The translations under genes and the position numbers were made by a program. Positions 42,452 to 49,454 of a stretch of 49,454 nucleotides of DNA are shown in pieces. The stretch lies in NCBI GenBank assembly GCA_002362575.1, contig DEUM01000063.1, positions 1-49,454 on the forward strand. The letters are read 5' to 3'. Source of the stretch: Lachnoclostridium sp. UBA3262. Lineage in GTDB: Bacteria > Bacillota > Clostridia > Lachnospirales > Lachnospiraceae. Positions within the stretch are counted from its first letter, which is position 1, and the number at the start of each line of letters is the position of its first letter. Below the pieces are notes generated by a model that saw only the letters and a list, made by a program, of their open reading frames with translations, was not told the DNA's origin and did no database searches.

Positions 42452-43628
42452 ACTCACTGCTTCCTTTCTCTTTTTTCATATCCTCTTTCCGGATGATTTC
42501 CTTCGCTGCTATATTGGCACATGCCCATGCAAAATGCAGATTATAGCCGCCGCACTTTCCATCGACATCTAAAATCTCTCCTGCAAAAAATACGCCGGGG
42601 ACAACTTTAGATTCCAGCGTCTCCGCGTCAACCTCCTCTGTGGGGACGCCCCCCGCTGTTACCTGCGCCCGCTCCATGCCAAATGTTTTTTCGATTGGAA
42701 AACGAAATCCCTTCAGGCAGCAATCCGCCTCCGCCCTGTTTTTCAAGACCGTCACCCACTTTTTCGGCACAAGCCCCTCGATTCCATGCTGGGAGATCCA
42801 ATGGATAACCTCCTGTTCGCTCATTGAGGGAACAAAATCAATCAGTCCTTCTACATATTTTCCTTCTGAAAGCGCCTCTGCCGCTACTCGGCACATCTGA
42901 AAAACAGGGATTCCCGATACCCCATCCCGTGTAATCTGGATTTCTCCCTGCTCGCCCTCTATTCTACTACTGTCTACCAATAACGAAAAGCTCCCCTGAA
43001 CTCTTGTACCGGACACCTGCTTCCACCAATGTCCCCCGCATATGAGCCCAGTTAATCCCGGATAAACGGTATGTATCTGATGCCCCAAGCTTCGCGCCAG
43101 CTTATAGCCGCTTCCTTCGCCGCCCAAATCACTTCCTGCTTTTCCTCCGGTCGCCAGTATCACATACCGGCAGCTTATCTCACCGGACGAAGTTCGGACA
43201 ATATAGCCACCCTCTCCATCCTTTTTCACAGAAGAAGCCTTGCTTTCCAGCACAATCCTGACATGATTCCTGTCACAGAAATGTTCCAATGCCTCTACGA
43301 CCGTTGCCGCCTGATTCGTGTAAGGGTATACATATCCGTCTTTCTCTCTGTGGTACACCCCGATTGAGGCAAATTGTCGTATCGCATCCTCTGGACTGTA
43401 CTCTGACAATATTTTTTTTATCCAATTCTCATCCCCGTAATAGAAGGAAGAATCCATGTAATTATTCGTAAAATTACATCTGCCATTCCCCGTCGCCGCC
43501 AGTTTTCTGCCAGCCCGCGTATTCTTATCCAGAATGGTAATGCGGATTCCCTCTCTGGCAAGCAGACCGCCGCACAAAAGCCCGGCAGCCCCTGCGCCAA
43601 TAATAACAACATCCCGGTATTCTCTCAT
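42429..43628 (-). CDS. HI0933/BaiN-type NAD(P)/FAD-dependent oxidoreductase
   Basis: A 399-residue flavoprotein. The FAD motif VVIIGAGAAGLLCGGLLARE is at the N-terminus, then ILDKNTRAGRKLAATGNGRCNFTN, characteristic of the HI0933 family. The later VILATGGKAGSDLGGEGSGY and the C-terminal FFAGEILDVDGKCGGYNLHFAWACA fit the same family. One member is a bile-acid-related reductase, but most are uncharacterised. It overlaps the next flavoprotein gene by 23 bp. Confidence 0.9.
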   Translation of the reverse strand: MREYRDVVIIGAGAAGLLCGGLLAREGIRITILDKNTRAGRKLAATGNGRCNFTNNYMDSSFYYGDENWIKKILSEYSPEDAIRQFASIGVYHREKDGYVYPYTNQAATVVEALEHFCDRNHVRIVLESKASSVKKDGEGGYIVRTSSGEISCRYVILATGGKAGSDLGGEGSGYKLARSLGHQIHTVYPGLTGLICGGHWWKQVSGTRVQGSFSLLVDSSRIEGEQGEIQITRDGVSGIPVFQMCRVAAEALSEGKYVEGLIDFVPSMSEQEVIHWISQHGIEGLVPKKWVTVLKNRAEADCCLKGFRFPIEKTFGMERAQVTAGGVPTEEVDAETLESKVVPGVFFAGEILDVDGKCGGYNLHFAWACANIAAKEIIRKEDMKKEKGSSEYAPVKPV

Positions 43629-43653
43629 GACAAGGGCACCTCATTTCTGTATC

Positions 43654-43688
43654 TAAAAAGATGGCTGCGTTTTTCAACCAGCCATTTT
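43654..43688 (-). terminator. Hairpin terminator after the BofC-like gene
   Basis: ATGGCTG (43659-43665) and CAGCCAT (43677-43683) form a 7-bp stem, with CTTTTTAG following on the minus strand. T-runs lie on both sides, so it could act in either direction. It lies about 12 bp past the stop at 43699. Confidence 0.8.
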
Positions 43689-43698
43689 TTATTATACA

Positions 43699-44295
43699 CT
43701 AGCTTGAGAAGTTTTCAAGAATAGAATACAGGTCTTTTTCATTTTCTACTATAAATCCCTTGCGCAATTTTTTTCTCTCATCTTCCGGAATATTTTCCTC
43801 CATAATTCCCGTTTTCTCATACAGAGTTTTTCCGTCACGATGATAAATCGCCACCTCACCATCGGTCAGCTTGAGAAAAAAGCCCCTTTCCTGTTTCGGT
43901 TCGCGGTAGGATTTGCGTATCACCAGCTTTTCCTTTGAAAATGACACAAGCCTCATATCGGTAAGTCCTGCCTCCTGCTCATCTGCCGCCATCGCGTTCA
44001 CACACTGCTTCAGATAAGCTTCCATTTCCTCCCGCGTCATGCCTGCATACTCGGAAGGCATGTCCCGCTCCTCCTTCACAAGTTCTTCGGTATCTTCGTT
44101 ATAAATTTCTAAGATGTACTTTGTATCGCTCGTCACCTTCTGCTCGGTGCCGGCTTCTGTCTGTTCCGTTTTCGTTTCTTCTTTCCGCCGTTCTTCTGCC
44201 ACCCGCTCTGAATAACGGTAACTGCCATAACACATTACCCCTAATAATATAGACGCTACGAAAAAGCAGCTTATTATAATATACCTGCGCCTCAT
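43699..44295 (-). CDS. Membrane-anchored BofC C-terminal-like protein
   Basis: A 198-residue protein with an N-terminal TM (about 5-25) and a Glu/Lys-rich linker to about 55. The C-terminal stretch GFFLKLTDGEVAIYHRDGKT through IPEDERKKLRKG and the final DLYSILENFSS resembles BofC C-terminal domains, which in Bacillus regulate sigma-K processing. A sporulation-linked or envelope role is inferred. The start has GGAGGG upstream. It stands alone between a terminator and the divergent-looking array to its right. Confidence 0.6.
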   Translation of the reverse strand: MRRRYIIISCFFVASILLGVMCYGSYRYSERVAEERRKEETKTEQTEAGTEQKVTSDTKYILEIYNEDTEELVKEERDMPSEYAGMTREEMEAYLKQCVNAMAADEQEAGLTDMRLVSFSKEKLVIRKSYREPKQERGFFLKLTDGEVAIYHRDGKTLYEKTGIMEENIPEDERKKLRKGFIVENEKDLYSILENFSS

Positions 44296-44351
44296 GCAAA
44301 GCCCTCCATTCCTAATATGTACTTAGTATGGGCTTGTTGCGGGCGGTTTAT

Positions 44352-45497
44352 TCAGAAGGGGAAAGCTATTCTTATATCATTCTCATCCCAATCCAAATAA
44401 TAGTTTTCTACTTCACCTGAAACCTGTAGAATACTACCTTGAAATCGATATAGGACTTGCCCATATTCATCACTATCCATGTCCAAAAGAACTTTGCTTT
44501 TATCTGTTCCTAATTCCATTTTATATAATTTATTTTCTTTTTGTACAACCACATAATTTTCTGTTGCTAAAATTCCATATCCTTCTTCAACTTCCTTTAA
44601 AATTTCAAACTTATTTCGAGAGCAGTCAATCTTGTAAAAATATGATTTATCGACTTCTTTGCAAGAAATCTTATCCGAAACAACTTTTTGACCTTTTTTT
44701 AGCACATTGCTTACCCCATATAATTGTTCCCCATCCTGATATTCAAATGTAATACTTGACCTTGTGTTCAATAAATCAATATTTTCACAAATCTGTGTAA
44801 AAGATTTCTGTTTTCTTTGCCGCACTAATTCTGTTTTCGTTGTATCCACATCACCCGAATCACATTTGTACCATGCAACACCTGTGTATCCACCAATCTC
44901 CGGCTCCGTAGAAAAAAATCCTTCTTTATGATAAAAAAGTTTCGTATCATCCTTTGAGATTTTATTCACCGGCTTTTTCCCAAAATCTTTTTCATCTATA
45001 TAATAATTTGCATAAAAGCCTCTGAGAAAAACGCCTACATCACTGCCTGTCTCCTCGTTATCTGCAAGACGTTCAGCAAAATATAGCTTTCCTCCCTCAC
45101 AGGCAATGGTACCTATATTCGGCAATGAAATTTGGGATTTGAAATTTGATTCATAATCAAATTTAGCAACTAACGCAAGATTTTCTTCTTTTTCTTGTAT
45201 CTCTGCCTCTAATTGAAATAAATAGTAGCCGTCTTCGCCTAACACGATATGCTGTGGGTGTAAATCAAAGTCTTTAAATTCAGCAACAGAAATTATTTTT
45301 TGATTTGTATCTTGAATTTCTACCCTGTCTGCCTTTAAGATTCCAATTCTTTTACCCTTGATTTCGATATCATTATAGCTGGTCTGTACCTGTATCCCCT
45401 CTGATGCCGGATTTCTAATTATTACCCAAATCACAAGGATAGCCAGTAAAGTTCCAAACACGGCAATAGATATAATGGCTGATTTTTCTTCTCTCAT
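44352..45497 (-). CDS. Membrane-anchored beta-rich protein (array member)
   Basis: A 381-residue protein starting at the ATG at 45497 behind GGGG. It has a single N-terminal TM (about 5-27) followed by an outside domain rich in short beta strands with repeating patterns such as GYYLF, GKLYFAE and NKLYKMEL, as in a beta-propeller. It ends YYLDWDENDIRIAFPF. The family is not recognised. It takes the third place in the repeating gene order of the array, like the gene at 47277. Confidence 0.7.
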   Translation of the reverse strand: MREEKSAIISIAVFGTLLAILVIWVIIRNPASEGIQVQTSYNDIEIKGKRIGILKADRVEIQDTNQKIISVAEFKDFDLHPQHIVLGEDGYYLFQLEAEIQEKEENLALVAKFDYESNFKSQISLPNIGTIACEGGKLYFAERLADNEETGSDVGVFLRGFYANYYIDEKDFGKKPVNKISKDDTKLFYHKEGFFSTEPEIGGYTGVAWYKCDSGDVDTTKTELVRQRKQKSFTQICENIDLLNTRSSITFEYQDGEQLYGVSNVLKKGQKVVSDKISCKEVDKSYFYKIDCSRNKFEILKEVEEGYGILATENYVVVQKENKLYKMELGTDKSKVLLDMDSDEYGQVLYRFQGSILQVSGEVENYYLDWDENDIRIAFPF

Positions 45498-45546
45498 TTT
45501 AACCCCATTTCTGTACTGCTGTTGCAATTATCTTTCTGTTCCATAA

Positions 45547-46209
45547 TTACCTATAAAATAATACCTTCTCATAATAATTCCCTGTTATTTTATCCATATC
45601 TTCCTCCCCTTTTGATAACTCACTGCCTGCATATATAAGACAATAATCTCCATAAATTTCCTTCATATAAAATCTATGGCAAAACATTATTCTTTTTTGG
45701 GGCAGCGAACCCTCTTTTGCCGATGCCCAATAATTTTTTACTCGAAGTTTTTCTTTAACTAAATAATCCTTTACTCTTTCTAAATTGTCCTCAGACTGAA
45801 GCCTATCGTATGTCTTTCGATCCTCAGGTATTGGAACAATATCATAACCGTCAGAAGATACCAATTTAAAAACTAATAATTTCTCAATATAGTCCTTATC
45901 TTTTAACCAATTTACAATAAAGTCGATTTCACCTCTGTCATAGTCATTATTTAATAGCTCCTTCCAATAGTTATATGATTCAACATGTGCGCGTTCCATT
46001 TCCTTTGCGCGTTTTCTTTCCTTTTTTCCCAATTTATTTCCCGAATTCACCGCACCTTCTGAAACAGCACTATCACTTTCTGAATTTATAACACCTTCCG
46101 AAACAACGCTATTATCTCCAAAGTCTCCGGCTTGATTTACCTTAAAATTTTCGCACGAACATAATATCGTAACACTTAGTAGTAATGCTAAAACCTTTTT
46201 ACTTTTCAT
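45547..46209 (-). CDS. Lipoprotein with Ser-Glu repeat linker (array copy A)
   Basis: A 220-residue protein with lipobox LCSC at 16-19. After Cys19 comes a low-complexity stretch with two Val-Ser-Glu-Gly and Asn-Ser-type repeats (about 30-57), then a charged helical region and a beta-rich C-terminus including YGDYCLIYAG. A paralogue lies at 48242. No family is known to me. It lies between two propeller-type genes, 50 bp after the one at 46260, suggesting that they work together on the outer membrane face. Confidence 0.75.
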   Translation of the reverse strand: MKSKKVLALLLSVTILCSCENFKVNQAGDFGDNSVVSEGVINSESDSAVSEGAVNSGNKLGKKERKRAKEMERAHVESYNYWKELLNNDYDRGEIDFIVNWLKDKDYIEKLLVFKLVSSDGYDIVPIPEDRKTYDRLQSEDNLERVKDYLVKEKLRVKNYWASAKEGSLPQKRIMFCHRFYMKEIYGDYCLIYAGSELSKGEEDMDKITGNYYEKVLFYR

Positions 46210-46259
46210 TTTCTACCTCCTTTCAAAAGATAATGCTAAATTATTAATAAATCACTTCT

Positions 46260-47210
46260 TTATTCATGCATTAAGTCAACTTTATGTATTTTATTGATAA
46301 GTAGCCCTGAATCAAATACATATAATTCGTCATTTAGACACACTAAAAAAAAACCACAGTCATCTGACACTTTACTTAATTTTCCGTTTTTTACATCCAC
46401 CTGATAAATTCCATTCTCTTTACATTCAATACGGTCATCGCAGGTATGAAGGTCTGTATATTCATACGCCACTCCGAGGTAATACAATTTATTCCCCTTT
46501 TTTATTATATCCAATATAAGATCATTATCTTTTCTATCAATAGGGGACTGTACCGGAAACATCTCGTTTTTTTCGATTGAATATATAAACACATCTTTTT
46601 CATAACTAAGAATAATATGTCCTTCTGCATATATCATGTCTCTAGGATAGATGTCTCTAAGATCACTTTCTCCGTATTTCTTCTTCTCATACCTTCTAAT
46701 ATATTTTTCTACATTAAACACATTCCGTTTGTTCCAATCTTTATCATATATGAAGAGAAAATTGTTTACATCATAAGTAATACTGACGTCTTTCCCCATG
46801 GCAAACTTATAGATATCTCCATCTATTACTTTTTTTTCGTTTTCGCTTCCTATTGTTCTACAGTAAATTCCCTCTACTCCACAAATATAGTAAAGAGTAT
46901 TTCCTTCTACTAAGAATTCACCCTCTCCTGATAGCAAAGTTTCTTCGTCCTGTCCATCTCCTTTGCGGCATAAATCATCTTCTTTATTAAAGTAATAAGT
47001 ATACCCATTTACCTTTTGAATTTCGCAAGTAGATACCGCCGTTAACACATCATCCTCATAATAGCTTATTTCTTCTAAATGTTTATAAAAGAAATCATAA
47101 AAGCTGCCGAAGGAATAGCGACCGGAAACTATAATCACTAAAAGTGCCAAAATAATTGCTAAAAACACTACTTTATAAACAATACCTTTCACATTATACT
47201 TTTTCTTCAT
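46260..47210 (-). CDS. Membrane-anchored beta-propeller-like protein (array copy A)
   Basis: A 316-residue protein with TM at about 10-30 and an outside domain of short beta-strand repeats: YTYYFNKEDD, NTLYYICGVEG, NKLYYLGVAYEY and DELYVFDSG. This resembles DUF5050-like propellers, which is a pattern-level call only. A partial near-identical paralogue runs off the window at 48963. Its C-terminal NGIYQVDVKNGKLSKVS is also echoed in the 299-residue protein at 47277. Confidence 0.72.
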   Translation of the reverse strand: MKKKYNVKGIVYKVVFLAIILALLVIIVSGRYSFGSFYDFFYKHLEEISYYEDDVLTAVSTCEIQKVNGYTYYFNKEDDLCRKGDGQDEETLLSGEGEFLVEGNTLYYICGVEGIYCRTIGSENEKKVIDGDIYKFAMGKDVSITYDVNNFLFIYDKDWNKRNVFNVEKYIRRYEKKKYGESDLRDIYPRDMIYAEGHIILSYEKDVFIYSIEKNEMFPVQSPIDRKDNDLILDIIKKGNKLYYLGVAYEYTDLHTCDDRIECKENGIYQVDVKNGKLSKVSDDCGFFLVCLNDELYVFDSGLLINKIHKVDLMHE

Positions 47211-47276
47211 TTTCTTTCTCCTCTATGACATTCTAATCCGTTCTTTTATGTAAAAATTTACTCATATTAGTTTTAC

Positions 47277-48176
47277 TTACCTTGTAAATTCTACCTTGCT
47301 CATTTTTTGAATGAATATTCCTTTCTCGGTTACATATAAATCCTTGCCAATAGAAATTAAGTCATCCCCAGACTGCTCAGAAACTTTAGAATATTCTCCT
47401 GTTTTCAAGTTATACTTATAAATTCCATTCTTCTCATTTTCCTTCCTTGTAAAAAAAGCACTACCCATCTCTGAACCATCATCTTGATATATAGACAAAA
47501 AAACTGTCCCATGGTGTATTCCCAATGTTGTATAAAAGCCCTCAGTCTCAACCTTAAATGGAAATTCATACATATATGTGTTTCTATCTTTTACTGCAAA
47601 TACCCATACTCCCCTATCTGGTATGAGCCTAACAATATAGCCATTTACAAACACCGTATCGCTAATCGTTACTCCCCCATCCTCAGATTCCGTAAGGTCC
47701 GCTATCCTTGTGCCTTCCTGTTTGTCACAATCGTAATAATACAATTCCTCCTCTGTCACTATAAAAAGCTGATTATTGATTACTCCTGCGCGGATTACAC
47801 CCGGCATTACAATATGCCTGTCTCCATCCTCTGACACCCAAAATAAATCACTTCTGTCTGAATCAAGAATATAGAGTCGTTCTTTCCATATGAAAAATTC
47901 ACTCACGTTCTGGCATACCTCTTTTTCTTTCCCTCCATGGCGGGCTAATAATACATGTTCTCTTTCCTTTATATAGTATAATGTATCCTTTACTTTCTGA
48001 TAAATGTTTGTCATAAGAACATCGGTATTCGAAGAATCTTCAATCTCATCTTCTACCTTCAATACCTTCTTTTCCCATGTATTATCTCTTACCCATAAAA
48101 TGCCTAGAACAATTATACCCGCAAAAACCAGAAACAGGATAGCCCGGATGCATCTTTTTTTGGCTTTTTTTGACAA
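47277..48176 (-). CDS. Membrane-anchored beta-propeller-like protein (array member)
   Basis: A 299-residue protein starting at TTG, eight bases after GGAGG. TM at about 9-28 is followed by beta-strand repeats such as DTLYYIKERE, ERLYILDSD, NQLFIVTEEELYYYD and NGIYKYNLKTGEYSKVSEQS. The last is clearly related to the end of the protein at 46260, so they are paralogues. Function unknown. Confidence 0.7.
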   Translation of the reverse strand: MSKKAKKRCIRAILFLVFAGIIVLGILWVRDNTWEKKVLKVEDEIEDSSNTDVLMTNIYQKVKDTLYYIKEREHVLLARHGGKEKEVCQNVSEFFIWKERLYILDSDRSDLFWVSEDGDRHIVMPGVIRAGVINNQLFIVTEEELYYYDCDKQEGTRIADLTESEDGGVTISDTVFVNGYIVRLIPDRGVWVFAVKDRNTYMYEFPFKVETEGFYTTLGIHHGTVFLSIYQDDGSEMGSAFFTRKENEKNGIYKYNLKTGEYSKVSEQSGDDLISIGKDLYVTEKGIFIQKMSKVEFTR

Positions 48177-48241
48177 AATCTATTCCTCCTCTGTACCGAC
48201 AGAATGATGTAACTAGTCAAATTTTTAATCTACCTTTTATC

Positions 48242-48910
48242 TCATTTTTCTGTATTACTATGTATACTAAAGATTATCCCCTCATAATAATCTCCTACTA
48301 ATTTATCCATATTTTTTGCTTTTTTTGATACCGTATTTCCTACATAGATAAGACAATACTCTCCATGAAGTACCCCCATATCAAATTTATGATGAAACCT
48401 TACTACCTGTTCTGGCTGAGAATCATCTTTTTGAGATACCTGATTCCATATCTCAAGCTTCTCTTTTTTTAAATAATTCATTACTCTGACAAAATTTTCC
48501 TCTGACTGAACTCTACTCCTTATTTTTTTATTGTCGGGATAAGTTTCTATAGTACCATCACTTTGAAATGATAAGAATTCAAAATAGTACTTATCTTTTA
48601 ACCAATTTACAATAAAATCTATTTCAACTCTATCATATTCGTTATTTAAAAGTTTCTTCCAATAGTTATATGAATCCGCACTTGCCTGTTCCATTTTCTT
48701 TTTACTTTCTCTTTCACTCCTTTCCGGATAATCTTCTGAATTCACAGCACTCTCTGAAGCAACATTTTCACTTTCTGAGTTTATAACGCTTTCCGAGACA
48801 GTGCTATTTTCACCGAAATCTCCTGCTTGATTTACCTTAAAATTTTCGCACGAACATAATAACATAAGGCACAGTGATAACGCTAAAATTTGTTTTGTTC
48901 TCTTTTTCAT
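48242..48910 (-). CDS. Lipoprotein with Ser-Glu repeat linker (array copy B)
   Basis: A 222-residue paralogue of the protein at 45547, with lipobox LCSC at 18-21. The first ~60 mature residues are close to copy A (ENFKVNQAGDFG is the same; the VSES/NSES repeats are similar). The YNYWKKLLNNEYDRVEIDF block is conserved too. The C-terminal half is much more divergent. The ribosome site is GGAGGAGG. Confidence 0.78.
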   Translation of the reverse strand: MKKRTKQILALSLCLMLLCSCENFKVNQAGDFGENSTVSESVINSESENVASESAVNSEDYPERSERESKKKMEQASADSYNYWKKLLNNEYDRVEIDFIVNWLKDKYYFEFLSFQSDGTIETYPDNKKIRSRVQSEENFVRVMNYLKKEKLEIWNQVSQKDDSQPEQVVRFHHKFDMGVLHGEYCLIYVGNTVSKKAKNMDKLVGDYYEGIIFSIHSNTEK

Positions 48911-48962
48911 TCTCCTCCTCCTTTTTCAAAAGCTAATGCTAAATTACTGCTAAATCATTTCT

Positions 48963-49454
48963 TTATTCATGTATAAAGTCAACTTTATGTAATTTTCTGA
49001 TAAACATCCATGAATCCAGTACATATAATTCGTCATTCAGACACACTAAATAAAAGCCACAGTCGTCTGACACTTTACTTAGTTCCCCGCTTTTTACATC
49101 CACCTGATAAATTCCATTCTCTTTACATTCAATACGGTCATCGCAGGTATATAGGTCCGAATACTCATATGCCACTCCGAGGTAATACAATTTATTCCCC
49201 TTTTTTATTATATCCAAAATAATATCATTATCTTTTCTGTCGATAGGGGACTGTAACGGAAACATCTCATTTCTTTCGATTGAATATATAAACACGTCTT
49301 TTTCAAAACGAAAAATAATATGCCTTTCTGCGTATATCATGTCTCTGGGAAACATTTCGCTAAGATCACTTTCTCCGTATTTCTTTTTCTCATATCTTCT
49401 AATATATTTTTCTACATTAAACACATTCCGTTTGTTCCAATCTTTATCATATAT
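48963..49454 (-). CDS. Membrane-anchored beta-propeller-like protein, partial (array copy B)
   Basis: The C-terminal part of a paralogue of the protein at 46260; the frame stays open to the window edge, and the first visible codons (IYDKDWNKRN) match copy A, so the apparent ATG at 49424 is internal. The ~160 visible residues are mostly identical to copy A, clearly closer than the lipoprotein pair. The N-terminal half and TM lie beyond the window. Confidence 0.78.
   Translation of the reverse strand: MYDKDWNKRNVFNVEKYIRRYEKKKYGESDLSEMFPRDMIYAERHIIFRFEKDVFIYSIERNEMFPLQSPIDRKDNDIILDIIKKGNKLYYLGVAYEYSDLYTCDDRIECKENGIYQVDVKSGELSKVSDDCGFYLVCLNDELYVLDSWMFIRKLHKVDFIHE

Larger units (their letters stand above)
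48242..49454. repeat. Right copy of a ~2.7-kb tandem duplication
   Basis: The region is a diverged duplicate of 45547 to about 46750, offset by about 2.7 kb. The gap before each lipoprotein also matches (AATGCTAAATTA is shared just upstream of each lipoprotein). The repeating order on the minus strand is propeller, lipoprotein, propeller. Confidence 0.8.

Overview
The window looks like a chromosomal segment of a butyrate-forming gut anaerobe of the Clostridia, most likely a Lachnospiraceae member close to Roseburia, Eubacterium or Coprococcus. This placement is inferred from gene content, Gram-positive style Shine-Dalgarno sites and sigma-A promoters, and low-to-moderate G+C. No rRNA or tRNA gene was seen. 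Most genes lie on the minus strand. The plus-strand genes are a lipoprotein gene, glmS and a butyryl-CoA:acetate CoA-transferase gene.

Layout by region. 0-6 kb: a secreted helveticin-like protein, a methyl-accepting chemotaxis protein (MCP), and metA with a minimal SufC/SufB-type Fe-S assembly pair. 6-9.5 kb: a thiSFGH-thiE/tenI thiamine operon with a consensus promoter and a long leader hairpin that is not a TPP riboswitch. 9.5-13.5 kb: lemA and a DUF2207 membrane protein, an O6-alkylguanine transferase-like protein, and aroB. 13.6-17 kb: a lipoprotein, glmS with a strong terminator, then five tandem 55-56 bp units that each carry two hairpins. 17-21 kb: a DUF4867 protein, then a GH5 glycanase, a polysaccharide deacetylase and a GT2 glycosyltransferase. 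21-29.2 kb: thl-crt-hbd-bcd-etfB-etfA, coaD, and the divergent CoA-transferase gene. Together these give a full route from acetyl-CoA to butyrate. 29.2-31 kb: an accessory island bracketed by inverted copies of a 170-bp foldback element; it holds a decayed RelB/RelE module and a conserved protein of unknown function. 31-38 kb: an MCP, alaS, a ~546-bp giant foldback, and another MCP. 38-44.3 kb: a tightly packed proBA/one-carbon/flavoprotein operon ending upstream in a BofC-like protein gene. 44.3 kb to the end: a tandemly duplicated array of membrane-anchored, probably beta-propeller proteins and lipoproteins that runs off the window.

The least-explained parts are three kinds of structured non-coding DNA and the right-hand array. 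The 170-bp foldbacks all sit just 3' of genes and their stems differ between copies by compensatory changes. In the 546-bp foldback all seven clear single-transition differences between the arms would be G-U pairs in a minus-strand RNA. The 55-bp tandem units show a G-C / G-U / A-U series in one stem. In the right-hand array the propeller-type partners have stayed similar after duplication while the lipoproteins have diverged.
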